Under the pieces are notes generated by a model that saw nothing but the letters and a program-made list of their open reading frames with translations, was not told the DNA's origin and did not search any database. Below, piece after piece: positions 53,777 through 62,184 of a DNA stretch of 64,000 nt. The stretch comes from Microlunatus sp. Gsoil 973 (GTDB lineage Bacteria > Actinomycetota > Actinomycetes > Propionibacteriales > Propionibacteriaceae), in contig NZ_CP046122.1 in NCBI RefSeq assembly GCF_009707365.1, positions 2,480,001 to 2,544,000 on the forward strand, in the 5' to 3' direction. Made by a program: the position numbers and the translations under genes. Positions within the stretch are counted from its first letter, which is position 1; every line of letters starts with the position of its first letter.

Positions 53777-56230
53777 TCAGCCGCCCGGTCGGTGCGGCGG
53801 CGCCGGGCGGACCGGCTTGATCGGGTGACCGCCCCGTTCCGGCGGGTTGATCGGCGGCTGCTGTTTCGGCGGCGTCGGTTTCGACGGCGGCTTCGGCTTG
53901 GTCTTCGGCGGACCGGAGGAGAAGTACGCCGTCACCGTGCCGTACTGGGCGATCTTGCCGCTGTCGGGCGAGAAGCCGAGGAAGCTGCCCTTCGGCCGGA
54001 CGCTCTGCTTCGTGTCCCGGAGGACCGTCAGTCCGATCCGGCGCAGCTTCTTGATCGCCTGGGCAGGGGTCAGCCCGGCAAGGTCGGGGAACGGGATCAG
54101 TTTGCCCCGCACCAGGGATGCCGGCGGCTGATGGAAGCCCGTGGCGGGCTTGTCAGCGAGATAGGCCGACACCGCAGGCTTCCAGATGCCCGGCCCGGCG
54201 TCGCCGCCGCCGGAACCCGAGAGGTAGATTTTGGTCGACGGAACGGTGTAACCCTTCAGCCCGTGCGAGCGGTAGCCACGCTTGGCCTTGTTGAACGGCT
54301 TCTTCGTGGTGTCGATCGAGATCATCGCCGCACCGGAGATCTGCGGGGTGTAGCCGACGAACCAGACCGCGGCGTTGCTGTCGATCGTCCCGGTCTTGCC
54401 GGCCATCGGCCGGTGATCATCCAGCCTGGCCTTGGTCGCCGATCCGGTGGTCACCGGTGCGGTGAGCACCTTGTTGACGGCGTCTGCCACGTCGGCGCTG
54501 ATCACCCGTTTGCAGTGCGCGCTCGGCGGCGCGAGTTGCTTGCCGGTCGGCGTGGTGATCTTGGAGATGATGATCGGGTCGCAGTGGATGCCGCCGGAGG
54601 CGAAGGTCGCGTACGCCTCGGCCATCGACATCGGCGCTACCTCGACGGTGCCCAGGGTGAAGGATGGTTTGTCGTCGTAGGAACGGATCGGTGCACCGGC
54701 GACGCTGCTCTTCGCACCCACCCTGGCCGCCATCCGGGTCACCTTGCACATCCCGGTGTCCAGTTCGAGCGGCACGAAGTAGTTGTTCACCGACCATCCG
54801 GCGGCCCTTGACATGTCCATCCGCCCGTTGACCCCGGTCGAGTTGTGCACCTTCCAGGTGCCGTTGACCTCGGTACGCCGTTCGCAGGAGTCGAACTTGC
54901 GGCCGGTGTAGTTGATCGTCGCCTTGGCGTTGTACTTCTTGGCGATCGGGATGCCCTTCTCGAAGGCGGCGGCCGCGGTGAAGGCCTTGAACGTCGATCC
55001 GGCCTGGAACCCCTGGCCACCACCCATCGCCTGGGTCGCCGAGTAGTCGAAGTAGGTCTCGCCCTTCTTGGCGTTGCTGCCCATCACCGGTCGGCTCTGC
55101 GCCATCGCGACGATCAACCCGGTCCCGGGTTCGATCATGTCCATTGTCGAGATCAGCGGATCGGTGGGACCGATCATCTTGCTGACCGCCTTCTGTGCCG
55201 CGTCCTGGGCCTTGGGGTTGATCTTGGTGTAGATCGTCAGGCCGCCGCGGTCGATCGACTTCTGCCGCTCACCGGGCGTCGAGCCGAGACTCGGCGAGGC
55301 AAGCAGCGACCGTCGGACGTAGTCGCACAGGAACGGGTAGCGGGTGCCGACACAACCGTTGTTCAGCGCGTGCACATCCGACCTGTCGAAGCCGGTCTTG
55401 ATCGCTGCTTCGGACGCCGCCGGCGTGATCTCACCGAGTTCTGCCATTCGGTTGAGCACCTCGTTGCGGCGGGCAAGGCCCGCCTCGGCATGCTGCACCG
55501 GATTGTCGGAGTCGGGACTCTGCACCAGGCCGGCGAGCATCGCCGCCTGCGGCAGGGTCAGCTTCGCGGCGGTGGTGCCGAAGTAGTGCCGGGCCGCCGC
55601 TTCGACGCCGTAGGCACCGTCGCCGAAGTAGACCAGGTTGAGATACCGCTCCAGGATCTGGTTCTTCGACAGCCGCCGCTCCAGGGCGATGGCGTAACGC
55701 AACTCGGTGATCTTGCGTTCGTAGGTCGTCGCCTGCGCCGCCGCGATCGCCTGCTTGTCGCCCTCTAGTTCGGCCTGGTTGACCAGCACCATCTTCACGT
55801 ACTGCTGGGTGATGCTCGACCCGCCCTGCACCGTGCCGCCGCTGGCCTGGTTGGTCAGGAAGGCCCGCACCGTGCCCTGGGGATCGAATGCGCCGTGCTG
55901 GTAGTACCGGTGATCCTCGATGGCCAGCAGCGCGGAGCGCATCACCGGGGCGATCCGACTGAGCGGCACATAGATCCGGTTCTGGTCGTAGAAGTAGGCC
56001 AGCACGTGATTGTTGACGTCCAGAACCTTCGTCCGCTGGGCGACCGGCGGCAGGGTGAGATTGGTCGGCAGGTTGCTCAGTTCCTTGCTGGCGGCCTGCG
56101 CCGACATGCCCGAGGCCGCCGCGAACGGGATGGCCAGACCGGCGACCAACAGCCCGCAGAGCACGCTCACCACCACGAACAGTCCCGCGGCACCGGTGAC
56201 GATGCCGAAGCGTTTGAGGCCTGTGAGCAT
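53777..56230 (-). CDS. class A penicillin-binding protein with PASTA-like domain
   Basis: An 817-residue bifunctional peptidoglycan synthase. One membrane helix (residues about 9-38) leads to the glycosyltransferase domain, with catalytic Glu in AIEDHRYYQHGAFDPQGT and GGSSITQQYVK. The transpeptidase has SxxK in AGSTFK, SxN in SVNNYF and KTGT in MAGKTGTID. A PASTA-like repeat (IPFPDLAGLTPAQAIKKLRRIGL) and a Pro/Lys-rich tail follow. ATG at 56230 is favoured because TAGTCT is 7 nt upstream; an ATG 24 nt earlier is in frame. Confidence 0.93.
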   Translation of the reverse strand: MLTGLKRFGIVTGAAGLFVVVSVLCGLLVAGLAIPFAAASGMSAQAASKELSNLPTNLTLPPVAQRTKVLDVNNHVLAYFYDQNRIYVPLSRIAPVMRSALLAIEDHRYYQHGAFDPQGTVRAFLTNQASGGTVQGGSSITQQYVKMVLVNQAELEGDKQAIAAAQATTYERKITELRYAIALERRLSKNQILERYLNLVYFGDGAYGVEAAARHYFGTTAAKLTLPQAAMLAGLVQSPDSDNPVQHAEAGLARRNEVLNRMAELGEITPAASEAAIKTGFDRSDVHALNNGCVGTRYPFLCDYVRRSLLASPSLGSTPGERQKSIDRGGLTIYTKINPKAQDAAQKAVSKMIGPTDPLISTMDMIEPGTGLIVAMAQSRPVMGSNAKKGETYFDYSATQAMGGGQGFQAGSTFKAFTAAAAFEKGIPIAKKYNAKATINYTGRKFDSCERRTEVNGTWKVHNSTGVNGRMDMSRAAGWSVNNYFVPLELDTGMCKVTRMAARVGAKSSVAGAPIRSYDDKPSFTLGTVEVAPMSMAEAYATFASGGIHCDPIIISKITTPTGKQLAPPSAHCKRVISADVADAVNKVLTAPVTTGSATKARLDDHRPMAGKTGTIDSNAAVWFVGYTPQISGAAMISIDTTKKPFNKAKRGYRSHGLKGYTVPSTKIYLSGSGGGDAGPGIWKPAVSAYLADKPATGFHQPPASLVRGKLIPFPDLAGLTPAQAIKKLRRIGLTVLRDTKQSVRPKGSFLGFSPDSGKIAQYGTVTAYFSSGPPKTKPKPPSKPTPPKQQPPINPPERGGHPIKPVRPAPPHRPGG

Positions 56231-56237
56231 GGGCACG

Positions 56238-56243
56238 AGACTA
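56238..56243 (-). promoter_or_regulatory. -10-like hexamer of the PBP gene
   Basis: TAGTCT on the minus strand, 7 nt before the ATG at 56230. It supports leaderless transcription and the shorter protein. Confidence 0.45.
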
Positions 56244-56283
56244 CGTGAATCCATTCACGAAACGCTGCACCGGCCCCGGTTAT

Positions 56284-57729
56284 TCAGCGAATGCGGAGCC
56301 GTCGTAAAGCTTTCACCCCGGTAACCAGAAGGTTGCCGTAGCGTTCGCTCGACAGGCCCGCCACCGGGTCGAATCCGATCAGCCGTTGCTGGGCGATGAT
56401 CTGCGATCGGGTGAACTGCAACAGGCCCTGCCGGCCGTGCCGACGACCGGTGCCGGACTGTTTCCAGCCGCCGACCGGAGCGGCCGAGCCGTATCCGGTG
56501 CCGTAGCCCTCGTTGATGTTCACCATCCCCGCCTCGAGCCGGCCGGCCACGCTCCGCGCCCGGCGGGCGTTCCGGCCGAAGACCGAGGCATTCAGCCCGT
56601 ACCGCGAGTCGTTGGCCAGCCCGACGGCCTCGTCATCGGTGTCGAACGGCTGCACCGTGACCACCGGGCCGAAGACCTCCTCCCGGACGATCTCACTGTC
56701 GGGCGCCGCACCGGTCAGGATGGTCGGCTCGTAGACGTACGGCCCCGCCGACGGTTCGGCACGTCCACCGGCCGCGATCTGCGCTCCTTCGGCGACCGCC
56801 CGGTCGACCATGCCGCGCACCCGGTCCAGTTGGTCGGCGGAGATCAGCGATCCGACGTCGGCGGTGTAGCCCCGTCCGGTCCCCAGCCGCAACATCCGGG
56901 TGGCGGTGACGAATCGGCGTAGGAACTCGGGCTCGATGCTGCGCTGGACATAGATCCGCTCGATCCCGATGCACAACTGGCCGGCATTGCCGAAGCAGGC
57001 CCGGACGGCAGCAGGAACGACCCGGTCCAGGTCGGCGTCGTCGAGGATGATCATCGGGTTCTTGCCGCCGAGTTCCAGGCTGCAGCCGATCAGCCGGCGG
57101 GCAGCGCGCTCGGCGATCCGCCGTCCGGCGGCGGTCGACCCGGTGAAGGACACGAAGTCGGCCCCGTCGACGACCGCGTCACCGATCTGGGACGCCGTGC
57201 CGAAGACGGGCTGCCAGACCTGCGGCGGCAGGCCGGCCTCGACGGCGTACTCCCGGAGCAGCAGGGAGGACCGGCTGGTCTGCCCGTCCGGCTTGTGCAC
57301 CACCGCATTTCCGGCCAGCAGCGCCGGCACCACGTCGGCCGCCAACGCAAGCGGGTAGTTCCAGGGTGTGATCACCGTCACCACGCCGACCGGTCGGGCG
57401 TACTCCCGGGTCTGGGAGAGCACGGGCAGCGGACCGGGCCGCCGCCGCGGCCGGAGCAGCCGGGCCGCGTTGCGCGCGTACCAGCTGATCGACAGGACGG
57501 CGTCCAGCAGTTCCTCCAGCGCATTGGCCCGGGCCTTGCCGGTCTCGTCCTGCAGCACGTCCAGGACGGACTCCCGGCGCTCGAGCAACAGATCGGCCAG
57601 GGCCAGGAACGGCTCCGACCGCTCCCCTGGCGGGCGATCGGCCCATCCGGGTTGTGCCTGCCGCGCCGTCGCGAAGGCGCGAGCGACCCGCGTCAGGCTC
57701 AGTTCGCTGTCTGAAAGGGTCTGGCCCAT
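56284..57729 (-). CDS. aldehyde dehydrogenase (succinate-semialdehyde type)
   Basis: A 481-residue NAD(P)-dependent aldehyde dehydrogenase. Catalytic Cys is in NAGQLCIGIERIYV, Glu in LELGGKNPMI, and NAD contacts in ITPWNYPLA and SFTGSTAAGR. It resembles GabD2-like succinate-semialdehyde dehydrogenases of Actinobacteria, but the substrate is not proven. The extended upstream frame is ignored: ATG at 57729 has TATTTT 6 nt upstream. Divergent from mshA. Confidence 0.88.
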   Translation of the reverse strand: MGQTLSDSELSLTRVARAFATARQAQPGWADRPPGERSEPFLALADLLLERRESVLDVLQDETGKARANALEELLDAVLSISWYARNAARLLRPRRRPGPLPVLSQTREYARPVGVVTVITPWNYPLALAADVVPALLAGNAVVHKPDGQTSRSSLLLREYAVEAGLPPQVWQPVFGTASQIGDAVVDGADFVSFTGSTAAGRRIAERAARRLIGCSLELGGKNPMIILDDADLDRVVPAAVRACFGNAGQLCIGIERIYVQRSIEPEFLRRFVTATRMLRLGTGRGYTADVGSLISADQLDRVRGMVDRAVAEGAQIAAGGRAEPSAGPYVYEPTILTGAAPDSEIVREEVFGPVVTVQPFDTDDEAVGLANDSRYGLNASVFGRNARRARSVAGRLEAGMVNINEGYGTGYGSAAPVGGWKQSGTGRRHGRQGLLQFTRSQIIAQQRLIGFDPVAGLSSERYGNLLVTGVKALRRLRIR

Positions 57730-57735
57730 GGACGC

Positions 57736-57767
57736 AAAATAGCGCGGCCGGAAGTAGGCGGGACAAT
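57736..57767. promoter_or_regulatory. divergent leaderless promoters of ALDH and mshA-like genes
   Basis: TATTTT on the minus strand (57736-57741), 6 nt from the aldehyde dehydrogenase ATG; GACAAT on the plus strand (57762-57767), 7 nt from ATG 57775. The second implies that the more upstream ATG at 57766 is not used. Confidence 0.42.
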
Positions 57768-57774
57768 GGTCGGC

Positions 57775-59019
57775 ATGGCCGGACACATTCCGGGACGTGT
57801 GGCGATGGTGAGTCTGCACACCTCCCCCTTGGACACACCGGGCGTCGGCGACGCCGGCGGCCTGAATGTCTACGTCTGGGAGCTGGCCCACCGGCTGGGC
57901 GGCCGCGGTGTCGAGGTCGACGTGTTCACCCGGCGGCGCGATCCGGGCACGCCCGAGGTGGTCATCGTCGGCGATGGCGTCCGAGTGGTCCAGGTGGCCG
58001 CCGGACCCGCCGCACCGGTGGCCAAGGAGGAATTACCCGGCCTGGTCGACGAGTTCGCCCAACGCGTCCTGGACCGGGCCGACCGCGGCCGGACGTGGGA
58101 TCTGGTGCACAGCCACTACTGGCTGTCCGGGCTGGCCGGGCTGGTGCTGGCCGACCGGCTTGCGGTGCCGCTGGTGCACACCATGCACACCATGGCGCGG
58201 GTGAAGAACGCCAACCGGGCCGATGATCATCTGCTGGAACCCGACATCAGGGAGACCGGGGAGACGACGATCGTCTCCCGGGCCGATGTGCTCACCGCCA
58301 ACACCGCCGACGAGGCCGAGGAGTTGATCAAGCACTACGGCGCCCGGCAGGAGCAGATCGCGATCGTTCCGCCGGGAGTGGACCTGGAGACGTTTCACCC
58401 GTGTGACCAGATCCAGTCCCGGGAACGGTACGGCGTCGGGCTGCGGCACAAGATCGTCCTGTTCGTCGGCCGGTTGCAGCCGTTGAAGGCACCCGACGTG
58501 CTGATCGACGCGGTCGCCGAGCTGGTGGGACGCCGTCCCGACCTCCGCGAGCAGTTGAAGTTGATCATCATCGGCAGTCCGAGCGGCCCGCAGAGCACCT
58601 GGGCCGATGCGCTGCCCGACGCCATCCGTGATCATGGTCTGGAGAACCAGATCATCGTCAGGCCGCACTCACCCAGGCCGGAGTTGTTCCGCTGGTACTG
58701 CGTGGCCGACATCGTCGGAGTGCCGTCCTACAACGAGTCGTTCGGTCTGGTCGCGCTGGAGGCGGAGGCCTGCGGTCGGCCGGTGGTGGCCACCGATGTG
58801 GGCGGTCTGCGGTACGCGGTCAAGGACGGCGAGACCGGGATCCTGGTCCGCGGCCACGATCCGGTGCTGTGGGCCGACGCGCTGGAGAAACTCCTCGACG
58901 ACCCCGATCGGGCCCGCGAGCTGGGCCGCAACGGTGCCCTGCACGCGGCCCGGTTCAGCTGGGACAACACCGCGGCCGCGAGCCTGTCGGCCTACGGCCG
59001 GGCGCTGCTGTCGGCGTAG
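57775..59019 (+). CDS. mshA: D-inositol-3-phosphate glycosyltransferase (MshA-like)
   Basis: A 414-residue GT-B, family 4 glycosyltransferase. RVAMVSLHTSPLDTPGVGDAGGLNVYV is the characteristic MshA N-terminus, HSHYWLSGLAG and VPPGVDLETFHP follow, and the donor-site motif is SYNESFGLVALEAEACGRPVVAT (E-x7-E). MshA joins GlcNAc from UDP-GlcNAc to inositol-3-phosphate, the first step to mycothiol. Neighbours are not mycothiol genes, which is usual. The 3' end overlaps the convergent porter gene by 28 bp. Confidence 0.82.
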   Translation: MAGHIPGRVAMVSLHTSPLDTPGVGDAGGLNVYVWELAHRLGGRGVEVDVFTRRRDPGTPEVVIVGDGVRVVQVAAGPAAPVAKEELPGLVDEFAQRVLDRADRGRTWDLVHSHYWLSGLAGLVLADRLAVPLVHTMHTMARVKNANRADDHLLEPDIRETGETTIVSRADVLTANTADEAEELIKHYGARQEQIAIVPPGVDLETFHPCDQIQSRERYGVGLRHKIVLFVGRLQPLKAPDVLIDAVAELVGRRPDLREQLKLIIIGSPSGPQSTWADALPDAIRDHGLENQIIVRPHSPRPELFRWYCVADIVGVPSYNESFGLVALEAEACGRPVVATDVGGLRYAVKDGETGILVRGHDPVLWADALEKLLDDPDRARELGRNGALHAARFSWDNTAAASLSAYGRALLSA

Positions 59020-60335
59020 GCGTGGCCCTGCTCCCGGTCCAGGTGGGTCGCGCCCTTGTTGCGGAACGCCCAGACGTAGACCACAAGTGAGATCGCGATC
59101 ATCACGGTGACGTAGGTGTAGAAGTACGACGGGTGGCCGATCGAGGCGAACCAGGTGCCGATGTACGGCGCGGTGCCGCCGAACAGGGCGTTGGCGATGC
59201 CGTAGGCGAGTCCGACGCCCAGGGCGCGGACCTGGCGCGGGAACAGTTCGGCCTTGACGATCGCGTTGATCGAGGTGTAGCCGAGGACGATCAGCAGCGC
59301 CATCATCATCAGGAAGAAGGCGCCGACCGGGCTCGTGGTACCCGACAGGGTGAGCATGATCGGCCACGTCGCCACTACGCCGCCGACGCCGAAGAAGATC
59401 AACACCGGCTTGCGGCCGATCCGGTCGGAGATCGCACCGTAGACCGGCTGCAGGACCATGAAGATCAGCAGCGCGACGAAGTTCACCCAGGTGACGGTGC
59501 GTTTCGGGATGCCACTGGTGTTGATCATGAACGACTGCATGTAGGTGGTGTAGGTGTAGAAGGCGGTGGTACCGCCCATGGTCAGCCCGAAGACGATCAG
59601 GAACGGCTTCCAGTGCCCGGTCAGGGCGCTGATCGTGCCCGGCTGGTCGGCAGCCGAGCCGAGTCTGGTCGCCTCCAGCTGGTCCTGGCTGATCGACTCG
59701 TCCATTCCGCGGCGCAGCCAGAGCACGGTGACCGCGGCGACGGCGCCGATCGCGAAGGCGATCCGCCAGCCCCACGAGGCCAACTGGTCGTCGGTCAGGA
59801 AGCCCTGCAGCACCAGCTGCACGACCAGGGCTATCACCTGGCCGCCGACCAGGGTCACGTACTGGAAGCTCGAGTAGAAGCCGCGACGGTTCGGCGTCGC
59901 GACCTCGGACATGTAGGTGGCGCTGCTGCCGTACTCCCCGCCGACCGACAGGCCCTGCAGCAACCGGGCGATCAGCAACAGGATCGGCGCCAGGACGCCG
60001 ATCGTCGACCGGCCGGGCGAGACGACGATGATCAGCGCGCCGACGGCCATCATCAACACGCTCAGGGTGAGTGCGAAGCGCCGGCCCATGCGGTCGGCGA
60101 TCCGGCCGAACAACCATCCACCGATCGGTCGCATGAAGAACCCGACGGCGAACACGCCCAGCGTGTTCAAAGTGTTGGAGAGCTGATCGGCCTCGTCGAA
60201 GAACGTCGCACCGAAATACGTGGCGAACGCGCTGAAGACGTAGAAGTCGTACCACTCGATGAGATTTCCGAGTGAGCCGCGCAGGATGTTCGCCGGTACG
60301 GAATGCCGCCGTTGGGTGCCGTTCATGACTGCCAC
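58992..60335 (-). CDS. MHS-family MFS symporter (KgtP-like)
   Basis: A 447-residue, 12-helix transporter. GNLIEWYDFYVFSAFATYFGATFF in helix 1 and GRIADRMGRRFALTLSV after helix 2 are hallmarks of the metabolite:H+ symporter family (2-oxoglutarate, shikimate, proline/betaine). QGLSVGGEYGSSATYMSEVATPNRRGFYSS fits helices 4-5. GTG at 60335 is 7 nt after TATGGT; ATG at 60347 would lie inside that hexamer, and ATG 60326 is a further option. Substrate unknown, possibly an organic acid. Confidence 0.84.
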   Translation of the reverse strand: MAVMNGTQRRHSVPANILRGSLGNLIEWYDFYVFSAFATYFGATFFDEADQLSNTLNTLGVFAVGFFMRPIGGWLFGRIADRMGRRFALTLSVLMMAVGALIIVVSPGRSTIGVLAPILLLIARLLQGLSVGGEYGSSATYMSEVATPNRRGFYSSFQYVTLVGGQVIALVVQLVLQGFLTDDQLASWGWRIAFAIGAVAAVTVLWLRRGMDESISQDQLEATRLGSAADQPGTISALTGHWKPFLIVFGLTMGGTTAFYTYTTYMQSFMINTSGIPKRTVTWVNFVALLIFMVLQPVYGAISDRIGRKPVLIFFGVGGVVATWPIMLTLSGTTSPVGAFFLMMMALLIVLGYTSINAIVKAELFPRQVRALGVGLAYGIANALFGGTAPYIGTWFASIGHPSYFYTYVTVMIAISLVVYVWAFRNKGATHLDREQGHAYADSSARP

Positions 60336-60342
60336 GGGCGAC

Positions 60343-60348
60343 ACCATA
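60343..60348 (-). promoter_or_regulatory. -10-like hexamer of the MHS porter
   Basis: TATGGT on the minus strand, 7 nt before the GTG at 60335, inside the short gap after the GH15 gene. Confidence 0.35.
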
Positions 60349-60354
60349 GACCAG

Positions 60355-62175
60355 CTATCTGCTCTGTGACATCTTTCTACCCCGGCGGCCGATGACCCCG
60401 TTGATCGCCCCCGCCGCCCGGACCAGCGCCAGATGTGACAGTGCCTGCGGAGTGTTGCCGGCCTGTCGGCCGGCGCCGATGTCGTACTCCTCCGACAGCA
60501 ACCCGAGATCGTTGCGGAACGCCAACAGCCGGGCCATCAGCTTTGCGGCGTCCGCGGTGCGGCCGCTGCGCGCATACTGCTCGGCGAGCCAGAAGGAACA
60601 GGCGAGGAACGGCGCCTCGCCCGGTGTCAGGCCGTCAACACCGGCATCGGTGCGATAGCGCAGCAGCAGGCCGTCGGCCAGCAGGTCCTCCTCGATCGCG
60701 GCGACGGTGCCCAGCATTCGCTCGCTGTCGGGTGGGCAGAATCCGACCTGCGGCAATTGCAGCAGGGCCGAATCAACCTGGTCCGAACCGTAATACTGCA
60801 CGTACGTGCCCCGATGCTGATCGAATCCTTGGTCCTCGATCTCCTCCCGAAGTTGCTCGCGCAGGCTTTCCCAACGCTCGACCGGTCCGTCCTGCCCGTA
60901 TTCGCGCACCGCCCTGATGCCACAATCCAGGGCCGCCCAATTCATCACTCGGGAATGGGTGAAGAACTGCGGTTCACCCCTGATCTCCCAGATTCCACAG
61001 TCCTTCTGCTGCCAGGTCTTCTCGATCCTGCTGAGCATCGCCCGCTGCAGCGGCCAGGAGAAGCGGTCCTCGCGCAGCCCGTGGCTGCGCGCGGCGTCGA
61101 GAGCGACCATCACCTCACCGATCACGTCGGCCTGGAACTGGCGCACCGCGCCGTTGCCGATCCGGACCGGTCGGGATCCCTGGTAGCCGGGAAGATGATC
61201 AAGGGTGCGCTCCTCCAGGTCGCGTTCGCCGGCCAGCCCGTACATGATCTGGATGTCCTGCGGATCACCGGCGACCGCGCGCAGCAACCACAGTCGCCAG
61301 TGCTCGGTCTCCTCCTCGTATCCGTACGCCAGCAGGGCCTCCAGCGTCAGCGCCGCGTCCCGCAGCCAGCAGTACCGGTAGTCCCAGTTGCGTTCGCCAC
61401 CGAACTGCTCGGGAAGTGAGGTGGTGGCTGCGGCGACGATGCCTCCGGTCTCCCGCTCGGTCAGCGCCCGGAGCACCAGCAGGGACCGGCCGACCGCATC
61501 GTCGTACCGGCCCGCCTCGACACGCTGCCCCGCCCAGTACTGCCACCAGATCGTCGTCTGTTCGATCGCGTGATCGACGTCCACCGGATCGGGCAGGTCG
61601 TGGTAGGACCGGAACGACTGCAGCACCAGATCGGTGCTCTCCCCCTCGCGGAGGGTGAACTCACCGACGTGCCGGTTGCCGACCGATCGCGGCAACTGAT
61701 CACCGCGCAGCACCAAGGCCATCGGGCCCGCGGTGGCCAGCAACATCTGATCGTCCTGCCGCCGCTGTCGTCGCATCCATGGCAACACCCGACCGTAGCC
61801 GAACCTGACCACCAGTTCCTGGTGCAGGCCCACCTCGCCCTCGGTGCAGGTCACCCGCCGGATGATTGCCGGATGGTGATCGACCGGCATCAGTTCCACC
61901 ACCTCGACGACCCCGGTCGCGGTCCGGAAGACCGACTGCAGCACGAAGGTGTCGGGAAGGTAGCGCCGGGACGACTCGATCACCTCGTCGGCCGGGAAGA
62001 TCGTCCAGTGACCATGATCACCGGTGCCGAGCAGGGCGGCGAACACTGCCGGCGAGTCGAACCGCGGCAGGCACAACCAGTCGATACTTCCGGTGTTGCT
62101 GATCAGTGCCGCCGAGCGGCAGTCGCCGATCAGGGCGTAGTCCTCGATCCGTGCGGATTCGTTGCGCGGTGCCAT
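60355..62175 (-). CDS. glycoside hydrolase family 15 protein (glucoamylase/trehalase-like)
   Basis: A 606-residue intracellular protein with an N-terminal beta-sandwich (GDCRSAALISNTGSIDWLCLPRFD) and a catalytic (alpha/alpha)6 barrel. WDYRYCWLRDAALTLEALL carries the substrate-binding tryptophans, and the region around NGAVRQFQADVIGEV and EIRGEPQFFTHSRVMNWAAL carries the catalytic Glu candidate in GIWEIRG. Actinobacterial relatives hydrolyse trehalose or short alpha-glucans. No signal peptide. ATG at 62175, 10 bp after the glnE stop; a TTG two codons upstream is in frame. Confidence 0.86.
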   Translation of the reverse strand: MAPRNESARIEDYALIGDCRSAALISNTGSIDWLCLPRFDSPAVFAALLGTGDHGHWTIFPADEVIESSRRYLPDTFVLQSVFRTATGVVEVVELMPVDHHPAIIRRVTCTEGEVGLHQELVVRFGYGRVLPWMRRQRRQDDQMLLATAGPMALVLRGDQLPRSVGNRHVGEFTLREGESTDLVLQSFRSYHDLPDPVDVDHAIEQTTIWWQYWAGQRVEAGRYDDAVGRSLLVLRALTERETGGIVAAATTSLPEQFGGERNWDYRYCWLRDAALTLEALLAYGYEEETEHWRLWLLRAVAGDPQDIQIMYGLAGERDLEERTLDHLPGYQGSRPVRIGNGAVRQFQADVIGEVMVALDAARSHGLREDRFSWPLQRAMLSRIEKTWQQKDCGIWEIRGEPQFFTHSRVMNWAALDCGIRAVREYGQDGPVERWESLREQLREEIEDQGFDQHRGTYVQYYGSDQVDSALLQLPQVGFCPPDSERMLGTVAAIEEDLLADGLLLRYRTDAGVDGLTPGEAPFLACSFWLAEQYARSGRTADAAKLMARLLAFRNDLGLLSEEYDIGAGRQAGNTPQALSHLALVRAAGAINGVIGRRGRKMSQSR

Positions 62176-62184
62176 GGACAATGA

